From: Pseudomonas putida | GTDB taxonomy: Bacteria; Pseudomonadota; Gammaproteobacteria; Pseudomonadales; Pseudomonadaceae | Direction: 5' to 3' | Assembly: GCF_001976065.1 (NCBI RefSeq) | Contig: NZ_MNAH01000003.1 | Span: forward strand, 592,589-656,588 | Length of the DNA stretch: 64,000 nt | In this document: positions 26,853 to 36,001 of the stretch, piece by piece | How the letters are laid out: every line of letters starts with the position of its first letter | Position numbering within the stretch: the first letter of the stretch is position 1 | Position numbers and translations under genes: made by a program | Notes under the pieces: model-generated | Seen by the model: only the letters and a program-made list of their open reading frames with translations | What the model was told of the DNA's origin: nothing | Databases searched by the model: none

Positions 26853-27452
26853 ATGAAAATTCTTTTGATTGGCGCAGGCGGTACCATCGGTTCGGCCGTC
26901 GACAAGGAACTGTCCCAGCGCCACGAGATCGTCCGCATCGGCCGCAGCAGTGGTGATTTTCAGGTAGATATCAGTGACAGCACGTCTATTCGCCGACTGT
27001 TCGAACAGACCGGCAAATTCGATGCACTGGTGTGCGCTGCCGGCAACGTGACCTTCGCGCCACTGGCCGAAATGAGCGAAGAGAGCTTTGCCCTGGGCCT
27101 CAAGGACAAACTGATGGGCCAGGTCAACCTGGTACTGATTGGCCGTGAGTTCGCCAATGAGGGTGCATCGTTCACGCTCACCACCGGCGTACTCAGCCAC
27201 GACCCGATCCGCAGTGGCGCATCGGCAGCGCTGGTCAACGGTGCGCTGGACAGCTTCGTCCGCGCCGCCGCTATCGAATTACCACGCGGCTTGCGCGTGA
27301 ACTCGATCAGCCCGACCGTCCTGGTCGAAGCCATGGGCAGCTATGCCCCCTATTTCCGTGGCTTCAAGCCGGTTCCTGCCGAGGATGTGGCATTGGCCTA
27401 CGCCAAAAGCGTCGAAGGCTTGCAGACAGGTCAGACCTTTCACGTGGGCTAA
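26853..27452 (+). CDS. Short-chain dehydrogenase/reductase (short form)
   Basis: A 199-residue NAD(P)-binding protein beginning MKILLIGAGGTIGSAV, with the Rossmann GxxGxxG motif at residues 7-13. The classic catalytic Tyr-x-x-x-Lys is not present in normal form: the matching area reads 'SGASAALVNGALDSFVRAAA', quoted here for comparison. This subgroup of small SDRs may therefore not be a typical oxidoreductase. The LysR gene on the opposite strand, with a shared 114-bp promoter region, probably regulates it. Confidence 0.82.
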   Translation: MKILLIGAGGTIGSAVDKELSQRHEIVRIGRSSGDFQVDISDSTSIRRLFEQTGKFDALVCAAGNVTFAPLAEMSEESFALGLKDKLMGQVNLVLIGREFANEGASFTLTTGVLSHDPIRSGASAALVNGALDSFVRAAAIELPRGLRVNSISPTVLVEAMGSYAPYFRGFKPVPAEDVALAYAKSVEGLQTGQTFHVG

Positions 27453-27511
27453 AACCTTGTGATGAACGGTCAGGCTGCGTAACGTGGCGGCACTTGTCAG
27501 GAGACCCCAAG

Positions 27512-28177
27512 ATGCGTGTTGCCCGTTCCTTAGTCATTGTTGCCCTGCTCCCCCTGTTCGCAGCCTGCCAATTGTTCGACGGTTCGCGTGAAAGTGCCTC
27601 CCGCGTCGGGCAGACCCGCATGCAGGGCCAGTTGAGCGCTGCCGACGGCAAACTGCTGTTCCAGCCGTGCGGTGAACAACGCCGTTACGTGGTCAACGAT
27701 TCGGGTGGCACCAGCGTCCTGCAACAGGCCGCGGGTCTCGCCGATGCCCAGGGCAAGCTGTTTGCCGATGTACGTGGGCGCATCGTTCCGGGTAACGGCG
27801 AAGACCAGCTCGACGTGGAAACGCTGTACCGCGTCGAGCGCTCCGGCACCGCGTGCGCCGATCCGAACTTCAAGCCGCTGATCCTGCGCGCCGCCGGCCA
27901 TGCCCCCGAATGGAGCGTGAAAGTCACCGGCAAAGGCATGGTCCTCGAACGCGCCGGCCAGCCACCGTTGGCCGTGCCCTACGTCGAAGAGCAGCTGGGT
28001 GAGGGTCGCTTCAACCTCAGCACCGAAGCCAATAACCAGCACATCGAACTGTGGGTCGCGCCACAACGCTGCATCGACGCCAGCACGGGCGGCCTGCAGC
28101 ACATGAGTGCCGAACTGCGCATCGATGGCAAGGTACAGCGCGGTTGCGGGTATTTCGGCGGTTCGCGCGACGACTGA
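27512..28177 (+). CDS. COG3650-type lipoprotein
   Basis: A 221-residue envelope lipoprotein. The signal peptide MRVARSLVIVALLPLFAAC ends in a lipobox with the modified Cys at 19. The mature part has two similar halves, the second with paired cysteines ('RCIDASTGG...GCGYFGG'), as in the COG3650/NlpE-like putative lipoproteins. The ATG at 27512 is set by an AGGAG site 8 nt before it; an in-frame TTG at 27494 is rejected. The role is unknown, perhaps envelope stress or metal related. The next gene follows 95 bp downstream. Confidence 0.78.
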   Translation: MRVARSLVIVALLPLFAACQLFDGSRESASRVGQTRMQGQLSAADGKLLFQPCGEQRRYVVNDSGGTSVLQQAAGLADAQGKLFADVRGRIVPGNGEDQLDVETLYRVERSGTACADPNFKPLILRAAGHAPEWSVKVTGKGMVLERAGQPPLAVPYVEEQLGEGRFNLSTEANNQHIELWVAPQRCIDASTGGLQHMSAELRIDGKVQRGCGYFGGSRDD

Positions 28178-28272
28178 TCGTTTAAGCCTCACGGGCCTGC
28201 GCCTTTGGGGCTTATAATCGCCGGTTTCAAACGCCCTGGCGCAGTTGTGCGCCCCGCGAACCGGATCCCGCC

Positions 28273-29886
28273 ATGTTACGAATCACCGAACTCAAGCTGC
28301 CGATCGACCATCCCGATGAAGACCTGCGCCCTGCCATCCTGCAGCGCCTGGGCATCAGCAGCGAAGACTTGCTCGATTTCACCTTGTTCAAGCGCAGCTA
28401 CGATGCGCGCAAAAAGTCCTCCGAGCTGTGCTTCATCTACACCATCGACCTTGATGTTCGCGATGAGGCCTCGGTACTGCGCAAGTTCGCCGATGACCGT
28501 AACGTCAATGTGGCACCGGATGTCAGCTACAAAATGGTTGGCCAGGCACCGGCCGATCTGAGCGTACGCCCTGTAGTCGTCGGCTTCGGGCCGTGCGGGA
28601 TCTTCGCCGGGCTGTTGCTTGCGCAAATGGGCTTCAAGCCGATCATCCTCGAACGCGGCACCGAAGTGCGCCAGCGCACCAAGGACACTTGGGGCCTGTG
28701 GCGTAAAAGCGTGCTCAACCCCGAATCCAACGTGCAATTCGGCGAGGGCGGCGCGGGGACATTCTCCGACGGCAAGCTCTACAGCCAGATCAAGGATCCG
28801 AAGTTCATCGGGCGCAAAGTGCTCAATGAGTTCGTCAAGGCCGGCGCCCCGGAAGAAATCCTCTACGTCAGCAAACCGCACATCGGTACGTTCCGCCTGA
28901 CCGGCGTTGTGGAAAACATGCGTGAGCAGATTCGCGCCATGGGCGGCGAAGTGCGCTTCCAGCAGCGGGTAACTGACGTGCTGATCGAGGACGGCCAACT
29001 GGTCGGCGTCGAACTCGATGGCGGCGAGCAGATCCATTCGAAACACGTGATCCTGGCCCTCGGCCACAGTGCCCGGGACACCTTCCGCATGCTCCACGGC
29101 CGCGGCGTGTACATGGAAGCCAAGCCGTTCTCGGTAGGTTTCCGCATCGAGCACCCGCAGTCGCTGATCGACCGCGCGCGCCTGGGCAAGTACGCCGGCC
29201 ACCCGAAACTCGGCGCCGCCGACTACAAACTGGTGCACCACGCCAAGAACGGCCGCTCGGTCTACAGCTTCTGCATGTGCCCGGGCGGCACGGTGGTAGC
29301 GGCGACCTCGGAGCCGAACCGAGTGGTCACCAATGGCATGAGCCAGTACTCGCGGAACGAGCGCAACGCCAACTCCGGGATCGTTGTCGGGATTACCCCG
29401 GAAGTCGATTATCCGGGCGGTCCGCTGGCCGGTATCGAGTTGCAGGAACGCCTGGAGTCCCACGCTTTTGTGCTCGGTGGCAGCAACTACGAAGCACCGG
29501 CGCAACTGGTCGGCGACTTTATCGCTGGCAAGCCGTCCACGGCGTTGGGCAGCGTTGAACCGTCCTACAAACCGGGCGTTGCCCTGGGTGATCTGGCGCT
29601 GGCCTTGCCGGCCTTCGCCATCGAAGCGATTCGCGAGGCCTTGCCGGCGTTCGAGAAGCAGATTCGCGGGTACTCGCTGCACGATGCCGTGCTGACCGGG
29701 ATCGAGACCCGCACCTCGTCGCCGCTGCGCATTACGCGTAACGAGTCGATGCAGAGCCTGAACGTGAAAGGCCTGTTCCCGGCGGGTGAAGGCGCGGGTT
29801 ATGCGGGCGGGATTCTGTCGGCGGGTGTCGATGGGATTCGCATTGCAGAAGCGGTGGCACGGGATATCCTCGGCCTCGAAGCCTGA
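28273..29886 (+). CDS. FAD-dependent dehydrogenase of COG2509
   Basis: A 537-residue flavoprotein. An N-terminal small domain (residues 1-95) precedes the FAD-binding GxGxxG motif at 104-109 ('VVVGFGPCGIFAG'). Other family marks are 'QFGEGGAGTFSDGKL' and the C-terminal 'GLFPAGEGAGYAGGILSA'. These enzymes are widespread in bacteria and are described as uncharacterised FAD-dependent dehydrogenases, so no substrate is assigned. The ATG at 28273 follows the lipoprotein gene by 95 bp; the next element downstream is a REP pair. Confidence 0.85.
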   Translation: MLRITELKLPIDHPDEDLRPAILQRLGISSEDLLDFTLFKRSYDARKKSSELCFIYTIDLDVRDEASVLRKFADDRNVNVAPDVSYKMVGQAPADLSVRPVVVGFGPCGIFAGLLLAQMGFKPIILERGTEVRQRTKDTWGLWRKSVLNPESNVQFGEGGAGTFSDGKLYSQIKDPKFIGRKVLNEFVKAGAPEEILYVSKPHIGTFRLTGVVENMREQIRAMGGEVRFQQRVTDVLIEDGQLVGVELDGGEQIHSKHVILALGHSARDTFRMLHGRGVYMEAKPFSVGFRIEHPQSLIDRARLGKYAGHPKLGAADYKLVHHAKNGRSVYSFCMCPGGTVVAATSEPNRVVTNGMSQYSRNERNANSGIVVGITPEVDYPGGPLAGIELQERLESHAFVLGGSNYEAPAQLVGDFIAGKPSTALGSVEPSYKPGVALGDLALALPAFAIEAIREALPAFEKQIRGYSLHDAVLTGIETRTSSPLRITRNESMQSLNVKGLFPAGEGAGYAGGILSAGVDGIRIAEAVARDILGLEA

Positions 29887-29895
29887 CCGTAATAC

Positions 29896-29985
29896 TGTAG
29901 GAGCGGGCTTGCCCGCGAAGGTGGCGGATCAGTCAACATTAATGTTGAATGTGCTTTCGTCTTCGCTGGCAAGCCAGCTCCTACA
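29896..29985. repeat. REP-like inverted pair (mixed variants)
   Basis: TGTAGGAGCGGGCTTGCCCGCGAAG (29896-29920, quoted in full only as TGTAGGAGCGGGCTTGCC) faces CTTCGCTGGCAAGCCAGC... (29961-29985). The arms are two sub-variants of the same element. It lies between convergent genes. Confidence 0.87.
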
Positions 29986-29996
29986 GGTGCAGGGGG

Positions 29997-31091
29997 TCAG
30001 ATATTGGCGCGCAACACGCTCGCCGGCAGCGGCTCACCACGCTCGACCGTCGCGGCCACCGCATCGATCAACCCGCTCAACTCAAAGCCCTCGGCCTTCA
30101 GCCACGCCTGATCGTAATAGGTCGTGGCATAACGCTCGCCGCTGTCACACAAGATCGCCACGATCGACCCTTCCTCCCCCGCCGCCGCCATCTGCTGCGC
30201 TGCCATCAAGGCGCCGATCAGGTTGGTCCCGCTCGATCCGCCGACATGACGCCCCAAACGCTCAGCCAGGTAATGCATGGCGGCCAACGACAACGCGTCC
30301 GGCACCTTGACCATCGCATCGATGACCTTGGGCAGGAATGACGCTTCCACCCGGGGCCGGCCAATGCCTTCAACCCGCGAGCCGTGATCCAGGCGCAGGC
30401 TGGCGTCGCCGGTCTGGTAGTAATCGAAAAAAACCGAACGCTCGGCATCGGCACACAACACGCGAGTAGCGTGCTGGCGATAACGCACGTAACGCCCCAG
30501 GGTCGCCGTCGTGCCCCCGGTGCCGGGGCTGGACACCAACCAACTCGGCTCCGGGTACTTTTCGAAACGCATCTGCTGGAAGATCGATTCGGCGATGTTG
30601 TTGTTCGCCCGCCAGTCGGTGGCGCGCTCGGCATAGGTGAACTGGTCGATGAAGTGGCCGTCGTGCTCGCGCGCCAGGCGTTCGGACTCGGCGTAGATCT
30701 GCGTCGGATCAGCCACCAGGTGTGTCTGCCCGCCATAAAAGGCGATTTGAGCGATCTTTTCCCTCGACGTGCTGGCCGGCACCACGGCAATGAACGGCAC
30801 CCCCAGCAATCGCGCGAAGTACGCTTCGGAAATCGCCGTCGAACCGCTGGATGCCTCGATCACCGGCGCGCCGGGCTTGAGCCAGCCATTGCACAACGCA
30901 TACAGGAACAGCGAGCGCGCCAGGCGGTGTTTCAGGCTGCCGGTGGGATGGCTCGATTCATCCTTGAAGTACAGCTCGATGCCCGCAAAACCTGGCAGCG
31001 ACAAGGGAATCAGGTGAGTGTCGGCGCTGCGCTGGAAGTCGGCTTCGATGATCCGGATGGCTTCGCGGGACCACTGTCGGTTGTTGCTCAT
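29997..31091 (-). CDS. PLP-dependent cysteine synthase/desulfhydrase family enzyme
   Basis: A 364-residue fold-type II PLP enzyme. The Schiff-base Lys54 sits in 'PTGSLKHRLA', the substrate loop is 'EASSGSTAISEAY', and the phosphate-binding glycine loop is 'SSPGTGGTTATLGRY'. Relatives are annotated as cysteine synthase-like or L-cysteine desulfhydrase (Cds1-like) proteins, so it may degrade cysteine rather than make it. It has no cys genes next to it. It is convergent with the flavoprotein gene and divergent from nhaA, with 250 bp between. Confidence 0.8.
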   Translation of the reverse strand: MSNNRQWSREAIRIIEADFQRSADTHLIPLSLPGFAGIELYFKDESSHPTGSLKHRLARSLFLYALCNGWLKPGAPVIEASSGSTAISEAYFARLLGVPFIAVVPASTSREKIAQIAFYGGQTHLVADPTQIYAESERLAREHDGHFIDQFTYAERATDWRANNNIAESIFQQMRFEKYPEPSWLVSSPGTGGTTATLGRYVRYRQHATRVLCADAERSVFFDYYQTGDASLRLDHGSRVEGIGRPRVEASFLPKVIDAMVKVPDALSLAAMHYLAERLGRHVGGSSGTNLIGALMAAQQMAAAGEEGSIVAILCDSGERYATTYYDQAWLKAEGFELSGLIDAVAATVERGEPLPASVLRANI

Positions 31092-31239
31092 GGTGGTTAT
31101 CTCGATGGATCAGGCAATAGGCGGCCCTGTCACAAGCCTCAACCTGCAAGCTTAGGAAAAATCCTACATCAAACACAGGTACAGCTGAGTTCCAATCCGC
31201 CGGACAACTGCTAGGCTCAGGTCCTTGCCGGGAAATCGC

Positions 31240-31287
31240 GTTGTTACGACATATAACAAAAAAGAATATAACTTTTGTTTTAACAAC
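31240..31287. promoter_or_regulatory. AT-rich inverted repeats before nhaA
   Basis: TTGTTA (31241-31246) and TAACAA (31254-31259) form an inverted repeat with a 7-nt spacer, and a third copy TAACAAC lies at 31281-31287. Such a cluster in an AT-rich block between divergent genes could bind a regulator or H-NS-like MvaT. This is inference. Confidence 0.35.
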
Positions 31288-31341
31288 TAACGGTACGGGT
31301 TAGGGTGTGCCACCTTTTGACTTTATCGATGGAGAGCGACT

Positions 31342-32529
31342 TTGCCTCTGCGTAGCACGTTCACGCGTTTCTTTCAGCTGGAAGCTGCCAGCGGTCTGTT
31401 ACTGATCGCCGCCGCTATCCTGGCGTTGATCATCAACAACTCGCCACTGTCGTGGCTCTACAATGGCCTGCTGGATACCCCCGTCGTCGCTCAGATCGGC
31501 GCGTTGAAAATCGCCAAGCCGCTGCTGTTGTGGATCAACGACGGCCTGATGGCGCTGTTCTTCCTGTTGATCGGGCTGGAGGTCAAGCGCGAGGTCCTCG
31601 ACGGGCAACTGTCCAGGCCGTCGCAGATCGTCCTGCCCGGCGCGGCCGCCATTGGCGGCATGGTAGTACCAGCGCTGATCTACTGGTTCCTCAACCGTGA
31701 CAACCCACCGGCCCTGGACGGCTGGGCGATCCCAACGGCCACCGACATCGCTTTCGCACTGGGTGTGCTGGCACTGTTGGGCAAACGCGTGCCGGTGTCG
31801 CTGAAGTTGTTCCTGATGACCCTGGCGATCATCGACGACCTCGGCGCGATCATCATCATCGCGATTTTCTATTCCGGCGCGCTGTCGACCCTGTCCCTGG
31901 CACTGGCCGCCGCCTGCATCGCGGCGCTGATCGGGATGAACCGGCTCGGCGTGGTAAAGCTCGGGCCCTACATGATCATTGGCCTGATCCTCTGGGTCTG
32001 CGTGCTCAAGAGCGGTGTGCATGCCACGCTGGCCGGTGTAACCCTGGCCTTCTGCATCCCGTTGCGCACGAAAAACGCCGAACCCTCTCCCCTGCTGGCA
32101 CTGGAACACGCCCTGCACCCGTGGGTGGCCTACGGCATCCTCCCCCTGTTCGCCTTCGCCAACGCTGGCCTGTCCCTGAGTGGCGTGACCGCCGAGAGCT
32201 TCACCCATGCAGTGCCAATGGGCATCGCGGTTGGCCTGTTGCTGGGCAAGACCGTCGGCGTGTTCGGCCTGACCTGGCTGGCGGTAAAAATCGGGATTGC
32301 CGCCCTGCCCCAGGGTGCCAACTGGGGCCAGGTACTGGGCGTGGCGATTCTCTGCGGCATTGGTTTCACCATGAGCCTGTTTGTCGGTTCGCTGGCCTTT
32401 GAGCCAGGCGTCAGTGACTACGCGGGCATGGATCGCATGGGCATTCTGACCGGTTCGATCTTGGCGGCGTTGATCGGATACGCGGTGACGGCGATGGCGA
32501 GTCGCAAGAGCACCGCGTTGCCAACCTGA
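31342..32529 (+). CDS. nhaA: Na+/H+ antiporter NhaA
   Basis: NhaA expels Na+ (or Li+) in exchange for two protons, for salt and alkaline pH tolerance. The 395-residue protein has twelve membrane segments and the paired ion-binding aspartates Asp165-Asp166 in '[11 protein letters not shown]', plus '[13 protein letters not shown]'. The start is TTG at 31342, behind a GGAGAGCGAC ribosome site at the right distance; no ATG fits the family start. The upstream region is unusually AT-rich, with TTGTTA/TAACAA repeats. No nhaR is adjacent. Confidence 0.95.
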   Translation: MPLRSTFTRFFQLEAASGLLLIAAAILALIINNSPLSWLYNGLLDTPVVAQIGALKIAKPLLLWINDGLMALFFLLIGLEVKREVLDGQLSRPSQIVLPGAAAIGGMVVPALIYWFLNRDNPPALDGWAIPTATDIAFALGVLALLGKRVPVSLKLFLMTLAIIDDLGAIIIIAIFYSGALSTLSLALAAACIAALIGMNRLGVVKLGPYMIIGLILWVCVLKSGVHATLAGVTLAFCIPLRTKNAEPSPLLALEHALHPWVAYGILPLFAFANAGLSLSGVTAESFTHAVPMGIAVGLLLGKTVGVFGLTWLAVKIGIAALPQGANWGQVLGVAILCGIGFTMSLFVGSLAFEPGVSDYAGMDRMGILTGSILAALIGYAVTAMASRKSTALPT

Positions 32530-32679
32530 TAAACAGCAACAGGCCGAGCATCATTCAAGATGCCCTACAGCGCTGATTCTACAGGTTCATTAACATCGGC
32601 AGCCCTTTCATAGGGGCTACCGATGGGTAAACGACGGACGTTTTAACCGTAGAAACCATTGCCCAGATTAAAAACCTTA

Positions 32680-33690
32680 TCAGCCTAGACTCCCATCTGG
32701 CCATCGCGTCAGCGTTTCTATAGAGTTTGGGAATCGATAGTATTCGCCAGGTTTGGGAGTAGGTAATTTTGTGATTTGTCTAATAAGATCTGACTGAACT
32801 TGAAGTGAAACAGCTGTCCCCTTGTAAAATTTCATTGTTAAATCAACGCTATTGCGTTGTGCATCATCTATATCAAACATACCAACAGTTTTTTTCTGCT
32901 CGTTTGTCACTCTGATTTGGGTAACTGGTTTTTTTGGAAAACTATTATTGGATGCACTCTGAAAAGGGGGTTCGTTTTTTGTAAGGCCCAATCCAGCAGC
33001 AGGGGCCACCTCAACAGGATTCGAGGAAGGTCTATCCGTTATTGCATTAGTGACCATAGCGTGCTGGTCGATAGTATTTTGCTGCACCACTTTTGTCGCA
33101 GGCTTAGGCTTTGACATCAAACCTATTCCCCTGAGAAAAGATTTTATGAACTTCGGAGTATGCCCGGATCGATCCTCATAATTCACTGGATCCCCCAAAC
33201 AATAAGCATATGTATTAAGCCCTCCCTTGCCAAACGGACTTAAATTGTCCGGGCTATTGAACCGCATCAACACTGGGTTAAACGCCCGATATCCATTCCC
33301 CAACAAATAATGTCCGGTCACCGGATCCGGCCTTTCTCCATTAAAACCAAGCAAGCTGAGCAATCCGCCCTCTACCGGACGGTGACCATAGGGTGAGTAG
33401 ACAAGAGAGTTCGAGTGTCGTCCTGCCTCGAGTGTGTTCAACACCGATCGCTGAAAATCAGTGGCAAGCAATGTGGTGCCAACTACTCCGCTGTGACGCA
33501 TGCATTGCGCCAGCACATGATCCTCATTCTGAAAAATCGAGCATTGAAGTGCGCTCTGGACCTCAGTAGCCAGACGATCCCTCAGATAAAATCGCTGGGT
33601 GCTGGACTGCTCCAATGGCGTACATGTGCCAAGACGATCCAGCGGATCGTACCCATAACGACAGAGCAGAGTTTCATTTTGAGATTGCAT
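32680..33690 (-). CDS. Orphan RHS repeat-associated core protein with variable C-terminus
   Basis: A 336-residue protein of the small orphan RHS type common in P. fluorescens. The N-terminus reads 'LLCRYGYDPLDRLGTC'. The RHS-associated core (about residues 115-177) contains 'RPDPVTGHYLLGNGYRAF', 'FNSPDNLSPFGKGG' and 'NTYAYCLGDPVNYEDRSGH'. The last 160 residues are unlike other RHS tails I know and are expected to be the polymorphic effector part. The gene lacks the long YD-repeat shell needed to form a full RHS cage. Start: ATG at 33690 has a GGGAAG stretch upstream; 33705 is an alternative. Base composition is visibly more AT-rich than its neighbours, a sign of transfer. Confidence 0.85.
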   Translation of the reverse strand: MQSQNETLLCRYGYDPLDRLGTCTPLEQSSTQRFYLRDRLATEVQSALQCSIFQNEDHVLAQCMRHSGVVGTTLLATDFQRSVLNTLEAGRHSNSLVYSPYGHRPVEGGLLSLLGFNGERPDPVTGHYLLGNGYRAFNPVLMRFNSPDNLSPFGKGGLNTYAYCLGDPVNYEDRSGHTPKFIKSFLRGIGLMSKPKPATKVVQQNTIDQHAMVTNAITDRPSSNPVEVAPAAGLGLTKNEPPFQSASNNSFPKKPVTQIRVTNEQKKTVGMFDIDDAQRNSVDLTMKFYKGTAVSLQVQSDLIRQITKLPTPKPGEYYRFPNSIETLTRWPDGSLG

Positions 33691-34045
33691 GGGGGAGCTT
33701 CCCATCAGTCAATTGAAATAGGGCTTACTATCGCCGAACTTTCCAACGCCGACCACTAGCAGAACTGATAGTGCAACCGAGTGAAAGCAGCTGACAGAAA
33801 CCAGGGCAGATTCTTCCTAGAATCTTTACGGATGCTGCCTGCATAAACCCCCAAGCCTTTTTCGATAACTTTGCGATTTCTGACTCGTGCCTTTTGCTTT
33901 ACGCAGGCACGGTCAAACTCAGTAACGTCGGAGAGGGTTATGGCGCTGCGTCAGGATCTAATGCCCCCGCATCTTTGCGAAACCAGAGTCGCTCGCCTGG
34001 CAGACCTTGCTGCCGAAATTGCTGGCTGAATTCAGTCGAGAGGCC
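33691..34045. other. Intergenic region between RHS and small unknown gene
   Basis: No intact gene is seen. A 29-codon frame starts at ATG 33939 behind a GGAGAGGG site, and another frame, open from 33962 (after a stop codon at 33959-33961), runs into the next gene. This pattern could be the remains of a longer, frameshifted 5' end. Nothing else is recognised. Confidence 0.35.
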
Positions 34046-34378
34046 ATGACCCATCTGACCTTTCTCGATTTTCAAGGCATATACAGGACTCAGGATCATG
34101 ACACATGGGTTCGCCAGATCCTGGCGGGTCCTTATGAACTATGCCTCAAGGATATCGCCCAATCTGAACTGATCGAAATGGCTCACAGAGTCATGGATGC
34201 CGATAGCCCGGAACATGCCACCGACTTCTGGCTGGAAATGCTGGCCCTCAATATTCCAGATGCTCGTATTTCCGAGCTTTTTTTCTGGCACGGCGAATAT
34301 TTTGGTGATGGAGACAACGCACGAGAACTGACACCGGAGCAGGTCATTGAAACGGCCCTGAAGAACGGCGATGTGTAG
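34046..34378 (+). CDS. Hypothetical acidic protein opposite the RHS gene
   Basis: A 110-residue acidic protein starting MTHLTFLDFQGIYRTQDHD, with a GAGAGG ribosome site 2 nt before the ATG, and ending ALKNGDV. It has no signal peptide or membrane segment. I do not recognise the family. The frame stays open upstream to 33962, so the gene may have an undetected earlier start or a degraded 5' end. Its small size, acidity and place beside an RHS protein would suit an immunity protein, but it is divergently oriented, which is unusual for that role. It ends at a bidirectional terminator. Confidence 0.5.
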   Translation: MTHLTFLDFQGIYRTQDHDTWVRQILAGPYELCLKDIAQSELIEMAHRVMDADSPEHATDFWLEMLALNIPDARISELFFWHGEYFGDGDNARELTPEQVIETALKNGDV

Positions 34379-34403
34379 CCTGATGCTGGAAACCGGTACA
34401 AAA

Positions 34404-34435
34404 AAAACCCCGACCAGTACCCTGGTCGGGGTTTT
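34404..34435. terminator. Bidirectional terminator
   Basis: AAAACCCCGACCAG (34404-34417) pairs perfectly with CTGGTCGGGGTTTT (34422-34435) around TACC. It serves the plus-strand gene ending at 34378 and the minus-strand gene ending at 34455. Confidence 0.9.
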
Positions 34436-34454
34436 CTTTTACCCGTGTTCCCGT

Positions 34455-34919
34455 TTAGTGGGAAACGCGGCTGGTACCATCAACCGTTGAAATGCGTACG
34501 CGCTCGCCGACACGGAACACTTCGTTTTCCTGAACCTGTTGCACGTAGGCGCGCATGCTGCCGTCGTCTTCGCGCACGGTGATTTCCACGCCTTGGGTGC
34601 GGGTCAGGCCTTCTTCAGCTGCCGAACCTACCAGGCCACCAGCGACGGCACCAATGACCGCGGCGACGATGCTGCCTTTACCGCCACCAATGGCGCTGCC
34701 GCCAACACCGCCGACGACTGCACCTGCAGCGCCGCCAATTGGCGTCTTGGTACCTTCGATTTTCACCGGACGCAGGGCTTCGATGGTGCCCATGCGAATC
34801 GTCTGCACGCGACGCGCCTCGTCACGGGAATAGGAGTCACCGGTCAAGCTCGATTGGCAGCCAGTGAGCAACATCGCCATCGTGGAAAAGGAAGCAACCA
34901 GCAGAACAGACTTACGCAT
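34455..34919 (-). CDS. Glycine-zipper outer-membrane lipoprotein (SlyB/PcP type)
   Basis: A 154-residue lipoprotein. The signal peptide MRKSVLLVASFSTMAMLLTGC ends in lipobox LTGC. A glycine-zipper membrane pair follows ('GGAAGAVVGGVGGSAIGGG', 'GAVAGGLVGSAAEEG'), then a C-terminal soluble part ('VRVGERVRI'-like, read as FRVGERVRIST). SlyB-like proteins sit in the outer membrane and respond to envelope stress or low Mg2+. The ATG at 34919 has GGAG 8 nt upstream. Confidence 0.85.
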   Translation of the reverse strand: MRKSVLLVASFSTMAMLLTGCQSSLTGDSYSRDEARRVQTIRMGTIEALRPVKIEGTKTPIGGAAGAVVGGVGGSAIGGGKGSIVAAVIGAVAGGLVGSAAEEGLTRTQGVEITVREDDGSMRAYVQQVQENEVFRVGERVRISTVDGTSRVSH

Positions 34920-35087
34920 AGCATCAACTCCAAAGGACAAGTAATCATTAAACTCCGCAGCTTGACGCCTGTCACGGCATTGCCCGGATAAAAATGTTTC
35001 GATTCAGCCTTCGTACAGGCCCGTCCATACGTTCGCCAAACAGCCGCGGCCTACTCGCAAGACAGTGCCACTGACCAGGGAATCCAG

Positions 35088-35324
35088 ATGGATTACTTTA
35101 TCATTTTCGTTACTACGGTTGCCGGACTGTACTTCCATGGATGGCTGTACGTGCGGATCCGACGCTGGATGGACCGCGACCTGGCGTTGGCGCTGGCCGG
35201 TAAGGATGAGCGCAAACAAGCGTTCATGCTCGAACGGCTGGCGAGTGCTCAGGCGCAGAAAATCAGGCGTCGAGACCTGCCACAGTGGCTCGAGGCCGCA
35301 GCGGCAGGCTATCCGGAGCGGTAG
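35088..35324 (+). CDS. Small conserved protein with N-terminal membrane segment
   Basis: A 78-residue protein: residues 3-20 ('YFIIFVTTVAGLYFHGW') form one hydrophobic segment, followed by a basic, helical cytoplasmic part ('RIRRWMDRDLALALAG', 'KIRRRDLPQWLE'). I know it only as a conserved hypothetical in Pseudomonas. The ribosome site CAGGGAATCC precedes the ATG. It ends 5 bp before the convergent pdxH stop. Confidence 0.65.
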   Translation: MDYFIIFVTTVAGLYFHGWLYVRIRRWMDRDLALALAGKDERKQAFMLERLASAQAQKIRRRDLPQWLEAAAAGYPER

Positions 35325-35329
35325 ACTGC

Positions 35330-35977
35330 TTAAGGCGCCAGGCGTTCAAGAATCCAGCTGGCGCCCTGCAGGCGATAGTTAAGCCGGTCATGGAGACGGC
35401 TCGGACGCCCCTGCCAGAACTCGATGCGCTCTGGCAGAAGACGATAACCGCCCCAGTGCTCAGGGCAGTGAGGTTGGGTATCGCTGAAACGTTGCTCGGT
35501 ATCCTTGAGCAGTGACTCCAGTTCACCACGATCGGCAATCACCCGGCTCTGCGGCGAAGCCCAGGCACCCAGGCGGCTACCCAGCGGGCGCACCTGATAG
35601 TACGCGTCGGATTCCTCGGGCGTGACTTTCACCACCCGACCTTCAATCCGTACCTGACGCTCAAGTGTCGGCCAGAAAAACGTCATGGCTGCGAAGGGAT
35701 TCGCAACCAAATGCTGGCCCTTGGCACTGTCGTAGTTGGTAAAGAAGGTGAAGCCCTGGGCGTCCAGGCCCTTGAGCAGCAGGATGCGGCAGTGCGGCCG
35801 CCCCTCCTGGTCGACAGTGGCCAAGGTCATGGCATTGGCCTCCACCGGTGCCTGCTCGGTTTTCACCGCGTCGGCAAACCATTGGTGGAACAGCGCAAAC
35901 GGCTCGGCCGGGGCTTGTGCCTCGGTCAGTCCATCACGGGTGTAGTCGCGGCGCATATCAGCCAGGGCCTTGGTCAT
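35330..35977 (-). CDS. pdxH: Pyridoxamine 5'-phosphate oxidase
   Basis: PdxH oxidises pyridoxine and pyridoxamine 5'-phosphates to PLP with FMN and O2. The 215-residue protein is normal in length. It shows the N-terminal '[12 protein letters not shown]', the FMN-binding '[19 protein letters not shown]', 'RQVRIEGRV', and the C-terminal active-site signature '[17 protein letters not shown]'. The OmpA-like gene upstream on the same strand ends 24 bp before its start, so cotranscription is possible. Confidence 0.97.
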   Translation of the reverse strand: MTKALADMRRDYTRDGLTEAQAPAEPFALFHQWFADAVKTEQAPVEANAMTLATVDQEGRPHCRILLLKGLDAQGFTFFTNYDSAKGQHLVANPFAAMTFFWPTLERQVRIEGRVVKVTPEESDAYYQVRPLGSRLGAWASPQSRVIADRGELESLLKDTEQRFSDTQPHCPEHWGGYRLLPERIEFWQGRPSRLHDRLNYRLQGASWILERLAP

Positions 35978-36001
35978 GGCGCATTCCTTATGATTGACGA
36001 A

